Origin: Canna indica
Taxonomy: Eukaryota > Streptophyta > Magnoliopsida > Zingiberales > Cannaceae
NCBI GenBank assembly: GCA_034359265.1
Contig: CP136896.1
Coordinates: forward strand, 33,358,001 to 33,422,000
Direction of reading: 5' to 3'
DNA: 64,000 nt
The notes below the pieces were generated by a model. It saw nothing but the letters and a program-made list of their open reading frames with translations, did no database searches and was not told the origin of the DNA. Each line of letters starts with the position of its first letter. Within the stretch, counting starts at the first letter, position 1. The position numbers and the translations under genes are program-made. Shown piece after piece: positions 1 through 11,690 of this stretch.

Positions 1-1194
1 TTGTGGTTGCACAACAAACCAAGGAGCCCTAGTTGAGTCGGACCATCATTCGTATACCCTAGCGAGAAACCAACCACCCTTGAGTTTGCTCAACAAGGTA
101 AGCTACGTTCAAGCTAGTAGTAAAGACACAAGGGTATGTGCCATATGAGATGCGACGTGTCTATTAGCACAAAAGGCCTTGTGTTTGCACAACAAACCCG
201 TTGTGACAATAGACACACTTGTACCTCATAACGATGGAAGGCATGACCGATATTCTAAATACCTTAGCCATTCGGACTTAATATTAATAGAGGGATTCTT
301 TATATAATTAAAATTATCTAAGCTATCAACAATTGAAGCACAAGCAATAAATAAAAGCATAAAGTAAATAAGGATGATTATGGATGTTCTAAGGGTTCCA
401 CCTGAGCCACTGGCGAACAAAGGCTATCATCCGAGGGTTTTTAGGGAGCTCCATTTCACCAAGGCGCTGCCCAAAACCACCTTGTAGGTTTCCGGTTCCA
501 TTAGTGCCTTCCCGGGCTTCAAGCCGTCACCAACATGGCGCCAAACACCTCCTCTCCACGTGCGCCCAAAATGGGGCAGCAAGCGTGCTCGTTGCGAATC
601 TGTCTCTAAACTTCTAATTTTACAAAAATAAAAGAAGAAGACCCCAAACAACCCATGGGGAAAGGTTTAAGGATAAGGAGAAGAGGATTAAAATTAGAAT
701 TCTCAAGAGGAAGGCAGAGGTACGCAGGCCCTATTTAAAAGTTACAAAGCTGAAATTTCATTAATTTACAAGCAATCAACACAATCACGTTTTACACACA
801 GTCACATCCACATAGGGCTCATCCATAATCATCCTTTCATGCATCTTAAAAATTAATAAAAGGAAAGGAAAAAATGAATCCAAAAATGCGCTATTCGGGT
901 TACATTTCCACCCAAAACGGTCCGAACAGGACATGCTAAAAATTTCGCTTTTCGGGGCTGTTCAACCAAGAACCCATGAGGCTCGTGAGTTCAAAATCTG
1001 TCCAACATAAGTTTGGATAGTAGGCTACCACCCTGGTTCATCACATGAGCCGTGGAGCCAAGAGAACGACTCAAGAACCCCCGAAAACAAAAATCGGGCA
1101 GCATCACGTTTAGGGAGCGAACAGTTCGTAAATGCAATAATAACGCGTAATAAAAATTCCCAAAAATTACTAAAGGTGGATATGATACCACTTT
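1..1194 (-). mobile_element. Leader region of a minus-strand Tork-like copia element
   Basis: On the minus strand this follows directly from the LTR at 1195-3425. A primer-binding-like site (TGGTATCATATCC, complement of 1178-1190) resembles the initiator-Met tRNA site TGGTATCAGAGC used by many plant retrotransposons. The rest is non-coding leader with short accidental reading frames. No gag, protease or polymerase motif is visible before the window edge, so the body of the element lies outside or is lost. The stretch 1-230 holds two copies of a short GTTGCACAACAAAC-like motif (near 5 and 183) that I cannot explain. Confidence 0.5.
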
Positions 1195-3425
1195 TGGGAT
1201 GGGAATAAGAAATGCAACTAAAATAGCAATTTAAAAAATTTAAAAAATCCCAAAAATAATGATGTACTTTAGCAATCTTTAAGGAATTCAATCTACGAGT
1301 AGAAGAAGAAGATATACCTTATACCGCGGATGGTATGGCTGCTCCTATCCCCGTTTCAAGATGCACATGCGCACGTACTCCAATGAAAGTCCACACCAAG
1401 CGCCTCACAACAAAGGGACAGCGAACACTGGGACTCATTGTGGCTCAATGGAGAGGCAATCTCAACCACAAAACACACCAAGGCAAAGCCAGCTCTTCCA
1501 GCAAGAACTGAGCACCAAAAGGGAGGAAGAGAGGATGAGAAAACCATGGAATGAGAAGGTAGATGAAGGAATACCTCGCTGTCCTTCTGGGACTCCTCCA
1601 AGAAAATGAAGTAGGCAGCACAACTAAGAAGAAGACACCTTCAATTTGGCTTCGCAAAAACCGGAGAAGGAGGATGTAGATGGCCGGCCACCAATGGAGA
1701 GGAGGAGGAGTTCTTTGGAGTTTTTCTCTTCAAGAAGCCTCTCAAGAATCAAGTCTTTAATCTCCTCCAAGATGAATAACCAATTTACTTAACCCCCTTG
1801 TAGGAGGTTAGGCCACCTATTTATAGTGGGCATAGGTGTCCCCAGAATTCTAAATTTCCGGGTTTGCCTCCAAACTAATGATTTATATTTAATGGGTTCA
1901 TAATTAATTCAAAATTAATTAAATTCAATTAAATATAAACTTTAATTTATCTCCATAAATTAAATTCATATCAAATAGGATTTATCCAAATTAATTAATT
2001 CCTAATTAATTTGGTTACGCTCATGGTTAGAAACTAATTTTCCCACCATGTATATTTGATTCAAAATCAAATTATATTTAATTCATAATTAAATACATTC
2101 CCCGTCAAGTGGTTAATTAAATATTGATCAACTACATAAAATATTATCATGCGCCAATCCCTACAATTTAGGGATGCCCTACAAATTAGGATTACCAAGG
2201 AACTTCTTCCTCGCGTATTCATTCCTACAAGAAAAACCTTTTCTACTATGTCCGTGAACGAGATCTGTGATCGAGTTGCAGCATGTCCATGCTAGTAGAC
2301 ATATAGTGCCACATTCGTACTTTATCTCATAAAGTCCGTTACGAGATTAGCCTGTTGTGTGTGACACATTGGGCCCCACACTAAGCCAGTAGTGAGTTGT
2401 GCATAACGGAGAGTCGGATCCGATAGAACGACTTCTATTCGAATCTTACGAGCCTCCACTAAACCCTTTTACTGTGATTGTGAGAGACTCCACTCACAAG
2501 TCAAGATTGACGTCTAGCAACGTGTCATGACTACCCGAATACTGTGAGGTTCAATCTACAAGGATCGAACGCCCTTCGGTGATTAGTTACCGTGCAACTA
2601 AATCCCTCGGTTACAATGTCTCGAAGTCGGCTAGGGTACGAAAGAAGTGTCAAACCCTAATACCGATTCATATGTATTCCTCCTGCCAAGATGTCGTCTC
2701 AATAATGAAACGTCAGAAACATCTTCCTAACTTTCATGTCTACTCTGGCCAGAGATTTTCGAGTCGACACTTGCAGGGACACATAAGACATTATCTCCTC
2801 TCACTAGGAGTAACTGATTTCATGTTGGTTGCTCACCCACCTCTTTGAATGCTTCCCCATACCTAGTAATACCTGGCACGTGATGCTAAGGGTCACGTAG
2901 GGATAGAACTAAAGCAATGGGTCGACGTCGTCAGTCACAAGGTAACCATGACAACCTCAGGTCCAAGGACTGCTTGCACTTACTATCACCCGAGGAACAT
3001 CATATTGACACTCATGTAAGGATTCCATTTTGTGTTCCTCGTGCAGGTCCGTTCAGAGAACTCATTTCCTAATGAGCACTTGCACTTGTACATTAATGAC
3101 GGCTCATAGGTAATTGTGAGATCAGCTACCCCTTATCATATAGGGCAAGTACCAAGTGCACTAGTCTATCCAAACTCACCAATCCCTTAATTGGTGATCC
3201 TACGACTAGAAAAATTTAGAATAGGGGCATATGGATTCCAAGTCTCATTGTCATGATCTCATCATGGCCTCGAAATCATTGGCCCGAGTTCATGGGGTTC
3301 ATCATAATCTAATATATAAAAATATAGATACAACATATGATGAAAAATTACCTTATTTATTCATTATCCAAAAATAGTTCCCTACACATCGACATGTGAT
3401 TGGCTCAAGGGCACTATTTCTTTCA
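1195..3425 (-). mobile_element. Tork-like copia LTR, copy 1 (2.2 kb, minus strand)
   Basis: On the minus strand the LTR begins TGAAAGAAATAGTGCCCTT at 3425 and ends CCCATCCCA at 1195, next to the primer-binding-like site. The same start, in plus orientation, sits at 32499 after a copia RNase H reading frame, which fixes its identity and 5' boundary. It shares U3 with 32499-34260 and 63776-64000, and the R/U5 part (about 1195-1620) with 6695-7081. A TATA-like CTATAAATAGG lies near 1818-1828 (minus strand) and would drive transcription into the leader. No coding sequence is expected here. Confidence 0.85.
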
Positions 3426-3494
3426 ATGTCTTTTATGGTTGGTGGTTGCCTTAGTGTTAAGCCTTCATTCCTCCGGTGTAAATGTAGTTTGCTA

Positions 3495-6027
3495 GGATTA
3501 ATTGAGTTTTCCTAAGGGTTGAGGTAAGAGAGTAATTAAGTTTAGTGGGTTAACGGGTCGAGAAGTTAGTGGGTTGGATTTGGCTCAAGGCAGATGTGGG
3601 TTGCCAAGAGGGTTATTGGATCAAGGTTTAAGGAGAAGGGTATAACCCCCCCTCCCTTGGTGTGCGGCTCACCATTGGAGCCACACAGAATTTGTGAAGG
3701 GAGGAGCCAATCGCCAGCTGCCAGCCCCCTCCCCTTCCTCTCTCTCTTGCAAGTCGTCGCTCTCAAGCCCAGCTGCCGAGCCCTCCCATCTCCCTTCCCT
3801 CTTCCTTCTTTGGGGCTGAGCCGAGAGGAGCCAGCCAGCCCCTCTCTCTTCCCTCTCTTCCCCTTTTCCTCTCCTCAAGCCGATGGCTTGAGGTGAGCCG
3901 CCGCCCCCTCTCTTCCCCTTCTTGAGGTGAGCCGCCATCTTTTGAAACCGGATTAGAGGGCCATCATCCGGGATTTATTTTTTAATCATTATTCCTATTT
4001 AGGTGAGTGGTTTTACCCCCCTTCTTTCGGGATTTCTTCTAGTTCTTGAAGCCGTCTTGAAGGCTAGTACGTTCTTGTTTTGTTTTTCGTTGATCTCCCG
4101 AATTTATCGCCGTTCTTTTGATTGCCTTGTTTGAGGAGACCATAAACCATTCCATATGGGGTTCGGTAGCCCTAGAACGACCCTGGGGTTGCTCGGCCAA
4201 GGGTGGAGCAAGGGCGCCTTCAAGGTGTTCGATGAAATGCCCAAGTGAGAGATCTTGGTCATCTTGTAGTTTATGTCTTGAATTGATGATTGAAATGAAT
4301 TCTTATATGTTAAAGCCTGCTTAGTATTTAATTTGTGATTTTTGGAAAAATCATGTTTTTACAAAATATGGATCTTGATGTTGATGCCATGAAGGTTCTT
4401 GAAAGATGGGTTCTTGATCATCGTGCTTGGTTCTTGTTTATAGAAATTGTTGGTGCTTGTTAGTCTTGTGTTAAGCTTGGAAATTGAGAAATTTGTCTCA
4501 AGATTTATATTATGTTTAAATGATAATTAAGGGCTTAATTTTTGTATATTTTGAATTTATTTTAATGCTATGCTGAAATCTTATTGTTGTTGGAATTTCA
4601 TATTGGGAATGATGAATCTGTGATGTTTTTAAAATACTTGTTGTGGTGTATGTGTTTATTTGAATATAGTCATGTAACCTATCGTTCTATCAAAAAACAT
4701 ACTTTGGAAACATAGGGCACACTCTGGAGACCAGATTCGGATTAGACACATCAGTTTCGGGCACAACAGTAAGCTAAACAAAACCCTAATCTTGGTGAAC
4801 TTAATTTTAATTGCATAATTAAAATTGGGCAAAAGGGTTAGCATAATCTGTTATGAATCAACAACTAAATTTTATGAATGAAATAAAACCGCACGGGTTT
4901 ATGACATTACGGGTCTAGGAGTTGGGGTCGGGTATTGGAGTGTTGAGATGCTTCCCAATAAGGACACCCCTAAGACACCGTAGAAGAAACTTGACTTAGG
5001 TCATGTTGCGCCATAACTTTGTGGATGGTAGATGAGAGGCTCGTTCAGGAGCCGAATTACGGGCTAGGTCCGGGAGGTTGGATGGTTAATTCCCAACTAG
5101 TGGAACAGGTTTGGAGGGCCTTCCCGATTGTTCTGGTTTGGCCTCGTGGGATAAGTTCGGAGGGCCTACCCGATTATCCCCGAGGTGGTTTTTAAGGAAT
5201 AAGTTTGGAGGGCCTACCCGATTATTCTTATGATATCTTAGAGGAGTAAGTTCGGAGGGCCTACCCGATTACTCTTGTGATATCTTAAAGGGGCAATATC
5301 GGATGGGCGAATCCCGATTGTCCCTACGTGTCTCATGGAGCAAGTTCGGAGGGCCTTCTCGATTGCTCCTAAGTTTCTTTATACTAGGATAAGTTCGGAG
5401 GTCCTTCCCGATTATCCTAGTATGTGTTGTTGCCTTAGGGTATAGTAGGCTTAGGCCTATTGATCTTCACCGTTTGGGTATTGGATACCTTCGGGCAGGT
5501 GATGGCCAGATGATCTGATAGCTAGTCACACCTTCGTGACTTTATTCCTGTAGAGATAGATGTTATGCTATTGCTTATCTCTGTGCTGTTTTATTGTGGG
5601 GGTTGGTAGAACCGCTCACTAAGTTCTTTGAACTCACCTGTTGTCATTGTTTTTGTTTTGCAGAGCCTGATCGGTGAGGTGGGCTGGAGCACTTGGCGCG
5701 GTTGGAGGGCGGAGTAGCTACATTGATCTCATAGTAGTCCTAGTTATGGGTCGTAGTCGAGTTTTTAGTAATTTGATCATGTACTAGTGATTTGATGTTT
5801 TAGAGTTGTAGTCCCGTGGGAACTATTGCTCTTTAATTTATTTATTTCCGCACTTGAAGTATTTATTAAAAACTTTGATGTTTTGAAAACCTATTTTGGT
5901 TCTTTTTATTAATAAAAATTGTTGTTTATTCCGCTATTTTATGAGTTGGCATGTGCATGAGTTAGGCTGCAAGGTATAGGCATGTATATCCTAGCTGATC
6001 ATGTGACCTTGAACTTGGGGCGTGACA
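3495..6027 (+). mobile_element. Tekay/Del chromovirus LTR, copy 1, truncated at its 5' end
   Basis: It aligns by eye with the LTRs at 10148-19084 and 23486-26084. Shared blocks are the GTGGGTTA-rich start, a run of GCCGCC/CTCTTCCC, AGGTGAGTGG near 4001, the AAGTTCGGAGGGCC hairpin array at 5077-5423, TTTTGCAGAGCCTGATCGGTGAG near 5656, and the end TTGGGGCGTGACA at 6027. The first ~250 bases of the full LTR are missing, and 3426-3494 is unclassified junction sequence. It is followed by a primer-binding site, so this was a 5' LTR. It is divergent from the other two copies. Confidence 0.85.
5077..5423 (+). repeat. Array of eight variable-stem hairpins in the Tekay LTR, copy 1
   Basis: About eight units share a core close to AAGTTCGGAGGGCCTACCCGATT. 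Each is flanked by complementary arms that differ from unit to unit: GGAACA/TGTTC, GGGATAA/TTATCCC, GAATAA/TTATTC, GAGTAA/TTACTC, GGGCAAT/ATTGTCCC, GGAGCAA/TTGCTCC, and the longest, ATACTAGGATAA (5381-5392) with TTATCCTAGTAT (5412-5423). Within the core TCGG and CCGA can also pair. Stems vary while pairing is kept. Confidence 0.8.
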
Positions 6028-6694
6028 ATGTGGTATCAGAGCATGTGGTTTGATCTGACTACGACCTAGAGTTGTCACCGTATAGGGCATTGCTAGTGTG
6101 TCAGTATACGGTAGGGGTATGTTCTGAGAGCAATGGGCTAAGTCTGCACCTCAGCGCGACTTGTGGTTTATTTACTTAATGACTTAGGGTTAATTAATTT
6201 TTCTAAATTTTGATATTTTTCTTTCTGTTGATTGCAGATCGATGGAGGCCATTGATGCCGCAAGGAGCTATAGTGACAGTAACTCTACTGAGTGCCGAGG
6301 CTAAGGCCGGGATCATGGGAGACCACCGTAGGCCAAAGAGGATGTGAGACAGGATCCCATGGTTGTTCAGTTACAGGCCCGAGTGGCTGAACTGACTGAG
6401 GTGCTCCGTAGGGAGCAGGAGCTGAGGCAACAGCCACAACCAGTACTGGCAGGACCCGTAGCACCAGAGGTGGTCCAGCCAGTAGCAATGGTGGTCAGAG
6501 CCCCCAGAGCACCTTCATATGCAGATTTTGTTGCGTTCAGGCCACTATAGTATACAGGGTCAGATCAGCGGGTGGAGGTCACCAGTTTCCTGGGAGATTG
6601 CTATGAGCTATGCAGGGAGCTTGGTTGTTCTTCTGAGACGACCGCTCGACTGATCGGGTTATAGCTGAGAGGTCCATCCAAGGATCGGCTTCAC
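6028..6694 (+). pseudogene. Primer-binding site and start of a Tekay gag gene, broken
   Basis: TGGTATCAGAGCA at 6031-6043 is a near-canonical initiator-Met tRNA primer-binding site right after the LTR. The gag reading frame appears to begin at ATGGAGGCC (6242), as in the related element at 19298, but a stop occurs early. The next open part (6344-6550) is rich in Gln, Arg and Val and would be the gag N-terminal linker. After another stop, residues FLGDCYELCRELGC resemble the start of the retrotransposon gag (capsid) domain. Everything downstream, including protease and polymerase, is lost where the sequence switches near 6695 to a Tork LTR fragment. It cannot make a working capsid protein. Confidence 0.65.
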
Positions 6695-7081
6695 ACCTAG
6701 ATGTATTTCTTCATCTACCTTCTCGTTTCATGGTTTTCTCATCCCCTCTTCCTCGCTTTTGATGCTCGGTTCTTGGTGGAAGGGCCGGCTTCGCCTAGAT
6801 GCATTTCAGGGTTGAGATTGCCTCTCCATTGAGCCACAACGAGTCCCCGTGTTCGCTGCCCCTTTGTTGCGAGGTATTGGTGTGGATTTTCGTTGGAGGA
6901 CGTGTGCGTGTGCGTCTTGAAATGGAGATAGTAGCAGCCATACCATCTGCGGTATAAGGTGTATCTTCTCCTTCTACTAGTAGATTGAATTTCTTAAAGA
7001 TTGCTAAAGTAGATCGTTGTTTTCGGGATGGTTTGAATTTTTTAAATTGCCATTTCCGCCGCATTTCTTGTTCACATCCCA
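6695..7081 (+). mobile_element. Tork-like LTR fragment (R/U5 end, plus strand)
   Basis: It is an inverted copy of 1195 to about 1620, sharing the stretch around TTCATCTACCTTCTC, GAGATTGCCTCTCCATTGAGCC and the final CACATCCCA. Only the last ~390 bases of the LTR are present. It joins Tekay gag on the left and a SIRE-type LTR on the right. Confidence 0.75.
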
Positions 7082-7084
7082 ATA

Positions 7085-8276
7085 GACCTAACAACCTAGG
7101 TCTTCACACTTGGAGATACAATGAAATACACAATAAAATATACAAACAATGGAGCAAATAAATAATACAACAAATTCTTAGCTCCAAACGAAACTCCATG
7201 ATAATGAATCGATGAAGAATGAAGGCTCAATCAAGAATGTGAGGATCAAAGCTAGTGTTTACAAAGAATATCTCAATGAAGGCTTAGTATAGGATCAAAT
7301 GATGGCTGAATAGGTTCAACAATCATTGAGGAAGGCTCTCATGGTTTGTATTTATAAGCCATGAGGAAAAGAGCCAAGACAACCAATCCCAACGGGCGTT
7401 TTTCTGCCTGTTGGCGCCACTCGGTCGGTGGATGGCTGATGGCCACTCGAACGGATGAGCGATCGACCAACGATCGAAGGGCACTGCCTGTTTTGGCCCT
7501 TTGCCAATCAGTGGTCGACTGATGGTCGGTCGACCGGCCGTCAATCGCCCATCGACTAGCACCCAAAAATCATCCTGGTTTTGGTTTTTTTTTTGCTCGT
7601 TGCTCGTTTTTGGGTTTCGTCTTTGCTCAGTCATATATAACATTTCTTAACTTTAAGTGTTATATAACTTTAATAACTTTAAAATATAAATGTTATATAA
7701 GGATTACCATCCATCTGGAGTCAATAAAAATATCTAGAAAATCAAAATCCTTAAGAATCAAAATCTAACTTTTGGGGTCTTGTACAAATTTTCGAAAACC
7801 AAAAATTTTATAATCTCCCGGGTCAAATATGAATCAGTTAAAGGCTTCCAAAAATTCCTTTAAAATATGTCGTTAACTAGTTTTTACCTAAGGAACAACT
7901 ACCGAAACTTTTGGTGCAAAGAAAATGTCTAGGTCATATAGCCCTCCAAGGAGCTCCCTAGGCTTAGTGAATTTTAGGTTTGTTTTCTAATTTTTTGGGT
8001 TTTCATGTTTTGGAGTTCGAGTTTGGTTTTTGGATTCTTTGCATTATGAAAGAGGATTACATATTCATTCTAGACACCCTAAACCTAAACTCTATCTTCC
8101 CACAGAATCTCGAGCGTCGACGAGCGTCCTTGCCGATTTCTCTGGTTTTTTCGATCGGGGACGTCGCACGCAAACCGATATGGAATCTAAAAATATTTCA
8201 TCATGAATACATTAGCTCCATGTTTTTTATCATCAAAACCAAGATTAAGACCAAGATTGAAAACCTTAGGCCGACA
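7085..8276 (-). mobile_element. SIRE-type copia LTR fragment (minus strand)
   Basis: On the minus strand it starts TGTCGGCCTAAGG at 8276, followed by TTTTGATGATAAAAAACATG, closely like the SIRE LTR starts at 40425 and 47228 (TGTTGGCTTAAGG, TTTTGATGATAACAAACATG). The middle holds the GGTCGACC-type motif cluster (about 7436-7556) typical of these LTRs in this window. The 3' end is cut at about 7085. The open frames on both strands here (7323-7643, 7980-8285) show no protein family features. Confidence 0.6.
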
Positions 8277-8495
8277 CTTAGGTAGTGGAGTAGGCATTGG
8301 GACCGAACAACTATAAATCTATCTTGTTTGCAATATTTATATTGTGTTTAGATTACTTGTGTTATTTACTCACTTCCGCATTCATCTAGTTGAATTGAGC
8401 ACTTGCCTAAGTAATCAAGAAAAGAATTAAAACCGAACTTAGGCTAAAGTTTAGTGAACACACTCTTTACCCACACTCTAGTGTAGGCCATTCGA
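8277..8495 (+). mobile_element. 3' end of a SIRE-type LTR (plus strand)
   Basis: GTAGTGGAGTAGGCATTGG followed by GACCGAACAACTATAAAT matches the 3' part of the SIRE LTRs (near 41700 and 48445). The end CACTCTAGTGTAGG...CGACA resembles their CTTCTAGTGTCAAGG...CAACA end. The rest of the element is gone. Confidence 0.5.
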
Positions 8496-8499
8496 CATA

Positions 8500-9265
8500 C
8501 AGACTCAGTGAGTGGATTATGGATCAGAAAGCTCGTTAGAGAGCCACGTTGATGATCGACCCGGAGTGGCATTGGTTGAAGGGCCTTTCCCAACCAGAGT
8601 AGGGTTATCGGGGCTAGTAGGTCATCCTAGCTTAGAGGCCCTCAGGGTGGGAAGCTCGCTAGGCGCGTCTTAGTGACTGACTCGTATGTTTGCTAATGAA
8701 TTCCTTTTGTTTATATCTGGGCTGATATAGGGCAGTGTGGATGTGGGTGCGAGTGCACGGGTTAAATGGTTGGATTTCTTTTCATATGGACTATAGTGAT
8801 AATTTATTTATCTCGTTGGTTATATTAATGTTGATTATCATACAATTATGGTTATATGTGTTGGCTTAGAGAGGGCTCGCGATTGCGCCAATCACTGAGT
8901 TCAATATGAACTCATCACTTTCTCTTTTGTGTTTTTCTTCAACTCTAGATCAATAGAGGTACTGATGTACCTACATGGTGCGACTAGGGTGGCAAGCTCA
9001 AGCAGTAGGTCTCATGACGCGTCGGGTCATAATCGAGTCTTAAGAGTTGGACTATGCATTTTGTTAATTTTGGATGTAAGACCTGTACTCTTTACATAGT
9101 TGGTGTCTCATTATTTTGCTTAGAATTGTTCATTTATTTATGTTCATTGGGTATTTACATGTTTGTTATTTCTTATTCCACATTAATATGCATGGGTTAG
9201 TAGGATCTAGAGTATAGACGTATACTCTGGCTGGTCACGTGACCCTAGATTTTGGGGCATGAGAC
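8500..9265 (+). mobile_element. 3' part of a chromovirus-type LTR
   Basis: It has the same layout as the Tekay LTR 3' ends: ACTGAGTTCAATATGAACTCA, a C/T-rich tract ending in CTAG, then a GTATAGACGTATAC...CTGGCTGGTCACGTGACCCTAG block and a GGGGCATGAGACA end at 9265. Short foldbacks such as GGTTGAAGGGCCTTTCCCAACC occur near 8573-8595. It is a different subfamily from the other Tekay LTRs here and has no coding part attached. Confidence 0.6.
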
Positions 9266-10147
9266 ATGGAGTACCCCCACTTTTGTCTCTGAAATAGGGA
9301 ATTTGAGCGCCAGGTGGGGAGTTGACACAACGACTCCCAGACTGTTCAGTGAGGGTCACCCTGAATCATATGATAGAGGCTGAGGATGTCAATGATCGGG
9401 TACTGCACGTCAATCAACTTCATCTTCGATCGGGAGTCGAACGTTATTCTCAACCACACAAAACCTCGGATGTTCACCCGTCCACCCGAGAATCCTACTA
9501 GGTCTACATTATAAGGGTGGAGCGAGGCCTCAATTAGTTGCATTTTTCTAAACGTTGAGTGAATGAGGATGTCAGTTGAGCTTCTCTTGTCTACCATGAC
9601 TTTTTTAACAATGAAATTATTGGTGATTACAGAGATGACGGCAGCGTCGTGAAGATTTTTATCAATTCGTTGAAAGTGTGATTCATAGAAAGAATATTAC
9701 CAGGGCTCTAACGGAGGACCTCTATAGGTGAGTTGTGTCATCAACGACCATGATGGTTCGGACTTGTCTCGCCTCCTCCTGTGAATTTATCGGCTATGTG
9801 ATCGATGACCCCACAAATCTCGTTGGTCGGCTGATTAGTTCTGACATTGTCTCTGTGGCCTCTAGTGTGTCCCGGAGGCATTCTACTTCAACTTCGACGT
9901 TGGTGGTCATGGTCGTTCCAATCCCGACTATTGCTTCTATCGCGATCGATATAACGGTCGAGCCATCCTTCATGAACCAAGTTTTCGATCTAATCTCTTA
10001 ACACCACACACACCTTAGTGGTGTGTCCGTAGGTGTAATGGAATGCACGCCTCTTGCTTTTATCGGCGTTGGGTGGTACCTTCTGCTTCCCGACGTTAAT
10101 GGGGTGCTTCAAAAGCTGCAAGTCGTAAATTTTTCGGAGAATAATCT
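9266..10147 (-). pseudogene. Tat-like gypsy gag C-terminus and protease remnant
   Basis: Read from 10147 leftwards, the frame shows a Lys-rich linker, then FHYTYGHTTKVCVVLRD, which resembles the C-H-C-type 'FHRDHGHTTEEC..LRDEIE' motif at the end of Tat-clade gag. Further on, the open frame 9346-9597 shows KRSSTDILIHSTFRKMQLIE, matching the retropepsin region of the plus-strand Tat copy at 30300 (GSSADILLHSTFRKIQLIE). The catalytic D-S-G has decayed (DKRSSTDI), and frames are broken by stops. It is the left half of an element whose right half lies at 26085-27070. Confidence 0.7.
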
Positions 10148-11259
10148 TGTAATATCCAAGATATTTTAATTATTTTGAGCTGAGTCGACTCATAGTCCGG
10201 TGCGAGCTTGCGAGCTCGGGTAAGTAGGAATATGAGTTATGTAAATTTTGCTTGCGTAGATAAATTTATTTAATTTTATGTTGTGTATGCATGATTGTTT
10301 AATTATGTTGCATATGGGTGTGCATATATTGGATGTTTAAGCGGAGCATGGGATTAATTTGGGTTTAGTTAAGCTTAGTGGGTTAGCGGGTCAAGAGGTC
10401 AGTGGGTATGGATCCGGGTTGAGGCGGATGTGGGTTAAAAGTAGTGGGAAGGATTATAAATTCTCCCCCTAGGGCTGGCGGCTCCCTATTGGAGCCGCCC
10501 TAGCCATTTGGAGAGAAGAGAGGAGCCAGCCGCCTAAGCCGCCGCCCCTCCCTTCCCCCTCTTGGAGCCGCTGTGCAGCCCAGCCGTACAAGCCACCGCC
10601 TCCCCTCTTCCCCTCTCCCTTCCTTGGAGGCGAGCAGAGAGAAGCCGCCCAGCCGAGCTGAGCCGCCCAGCCAACCAAACCGAGCAGCTTGAAGAGAGCC
10701 GCCACCCCCTCTTTTCACCCTTCATTCAGTCGAGCGACCATCTCTAGAAGCCAGATTCGAGGGCCATCGTCCAGGATTCTCCTCTAATCATCTTACCTAT
10801 TTAGGTGAGTGGTTTTACCCTCCTTCTTTCGGGTTTCTTCGAATTCTTAAAGCCGTTCTTGAAGGTTTGGATGTTTGGATTTGTTTTCCGTCGATCTCTC
10901 GAGTTTTCATCGTTCTTTTTGATTGTCATGTTTGAGGAGGCCCTAAACCCTCCCCTATGGGGTTCGGCATCCCTAGGAGGACCCTAGGGGTGCTCGGCCA
11001 AGGTGGAGATGAGGGTGCCCTCAAGGTGTTCGATGAAATGCCTAAGTGAGGATTTTTGATGTTCTTGAGATCCATGCCTTATATTGCTTTTTAAATTGAG
11101 TTCCTATATGTTCAAGCATGCCTTGTATTTAATCTATGATTTCTAGATAGAATCATGTTTTTACAAAATTTAGATCTTGATGTTGATGCCATGAGGATTC
11201 TTGAAAGATGGGTTCTTGATCATGATGCTTGTTCTTGATTAAGGTGTCACTACAAGAAA

Positions 11260-11690
11260 ATAGGGTATCACCAACGGACCAAATCCGTCGGTAGTACCCA
11301 AAAATCCGTCGGTAATATTGTTACCGATGGAGTACCTGTCGGTAAAATCTATCGGTAAAAGGCTCCTCGGTAATACCGATGGATTTTAATTAATCTGTTG
11401 GTAATACCGACAGATATTTTCTTTTGTTGGTAATATCGACGGATACATCTATACGTTGGTAATACTGACAAATATTTATCCGTCGATATTACCAACGGAT
11501 AAATATCTGTCAATAATACCAACGGATAAATATCTGTCGATATTACCAACGGATAAATATCTGTCGGTAATACCAACGGATACATATCTGTCGATAATAC
11601 CAACAATGTCCGCTAGCATTGGTATTACCAACAAATAATTTTTGTTGGTATATCCGTTGGAATTACCAACAGAATCTACCAATTGCTCAT
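11260..11690. repeat. Left subterminal repeat array of the first CACTA element
   Basis: Many direct and inverted copies of a unit like ACCAACGGATAAATATCTGT / GTCGGTAATACC. In CACTA elements such arrays are binding sites for the element-encoded DNA-binding protein. The open frames here on both strands (11349-11606, 11456-11638, 11476-11682) are by-products of the repeat. Confidence 0.85.

Noticed and set aside
3594..3938. Pro/Ser/Leu-rich open frames on both strands, also at 10469-10747 and 23847-24197
   Set aside because: They arise from the GCCGCC/CTCTTCCC-rich leader part of the Tekay LTR, recur in each copy with different frames, and are not conserved as protein.
11349..11682. Overlapping open frames on both strands with repeating Asp-Lys-Tyr-Leu-Ser units
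   Set aside because: They are translations of the CACTA subterminal repeat, not a gene.
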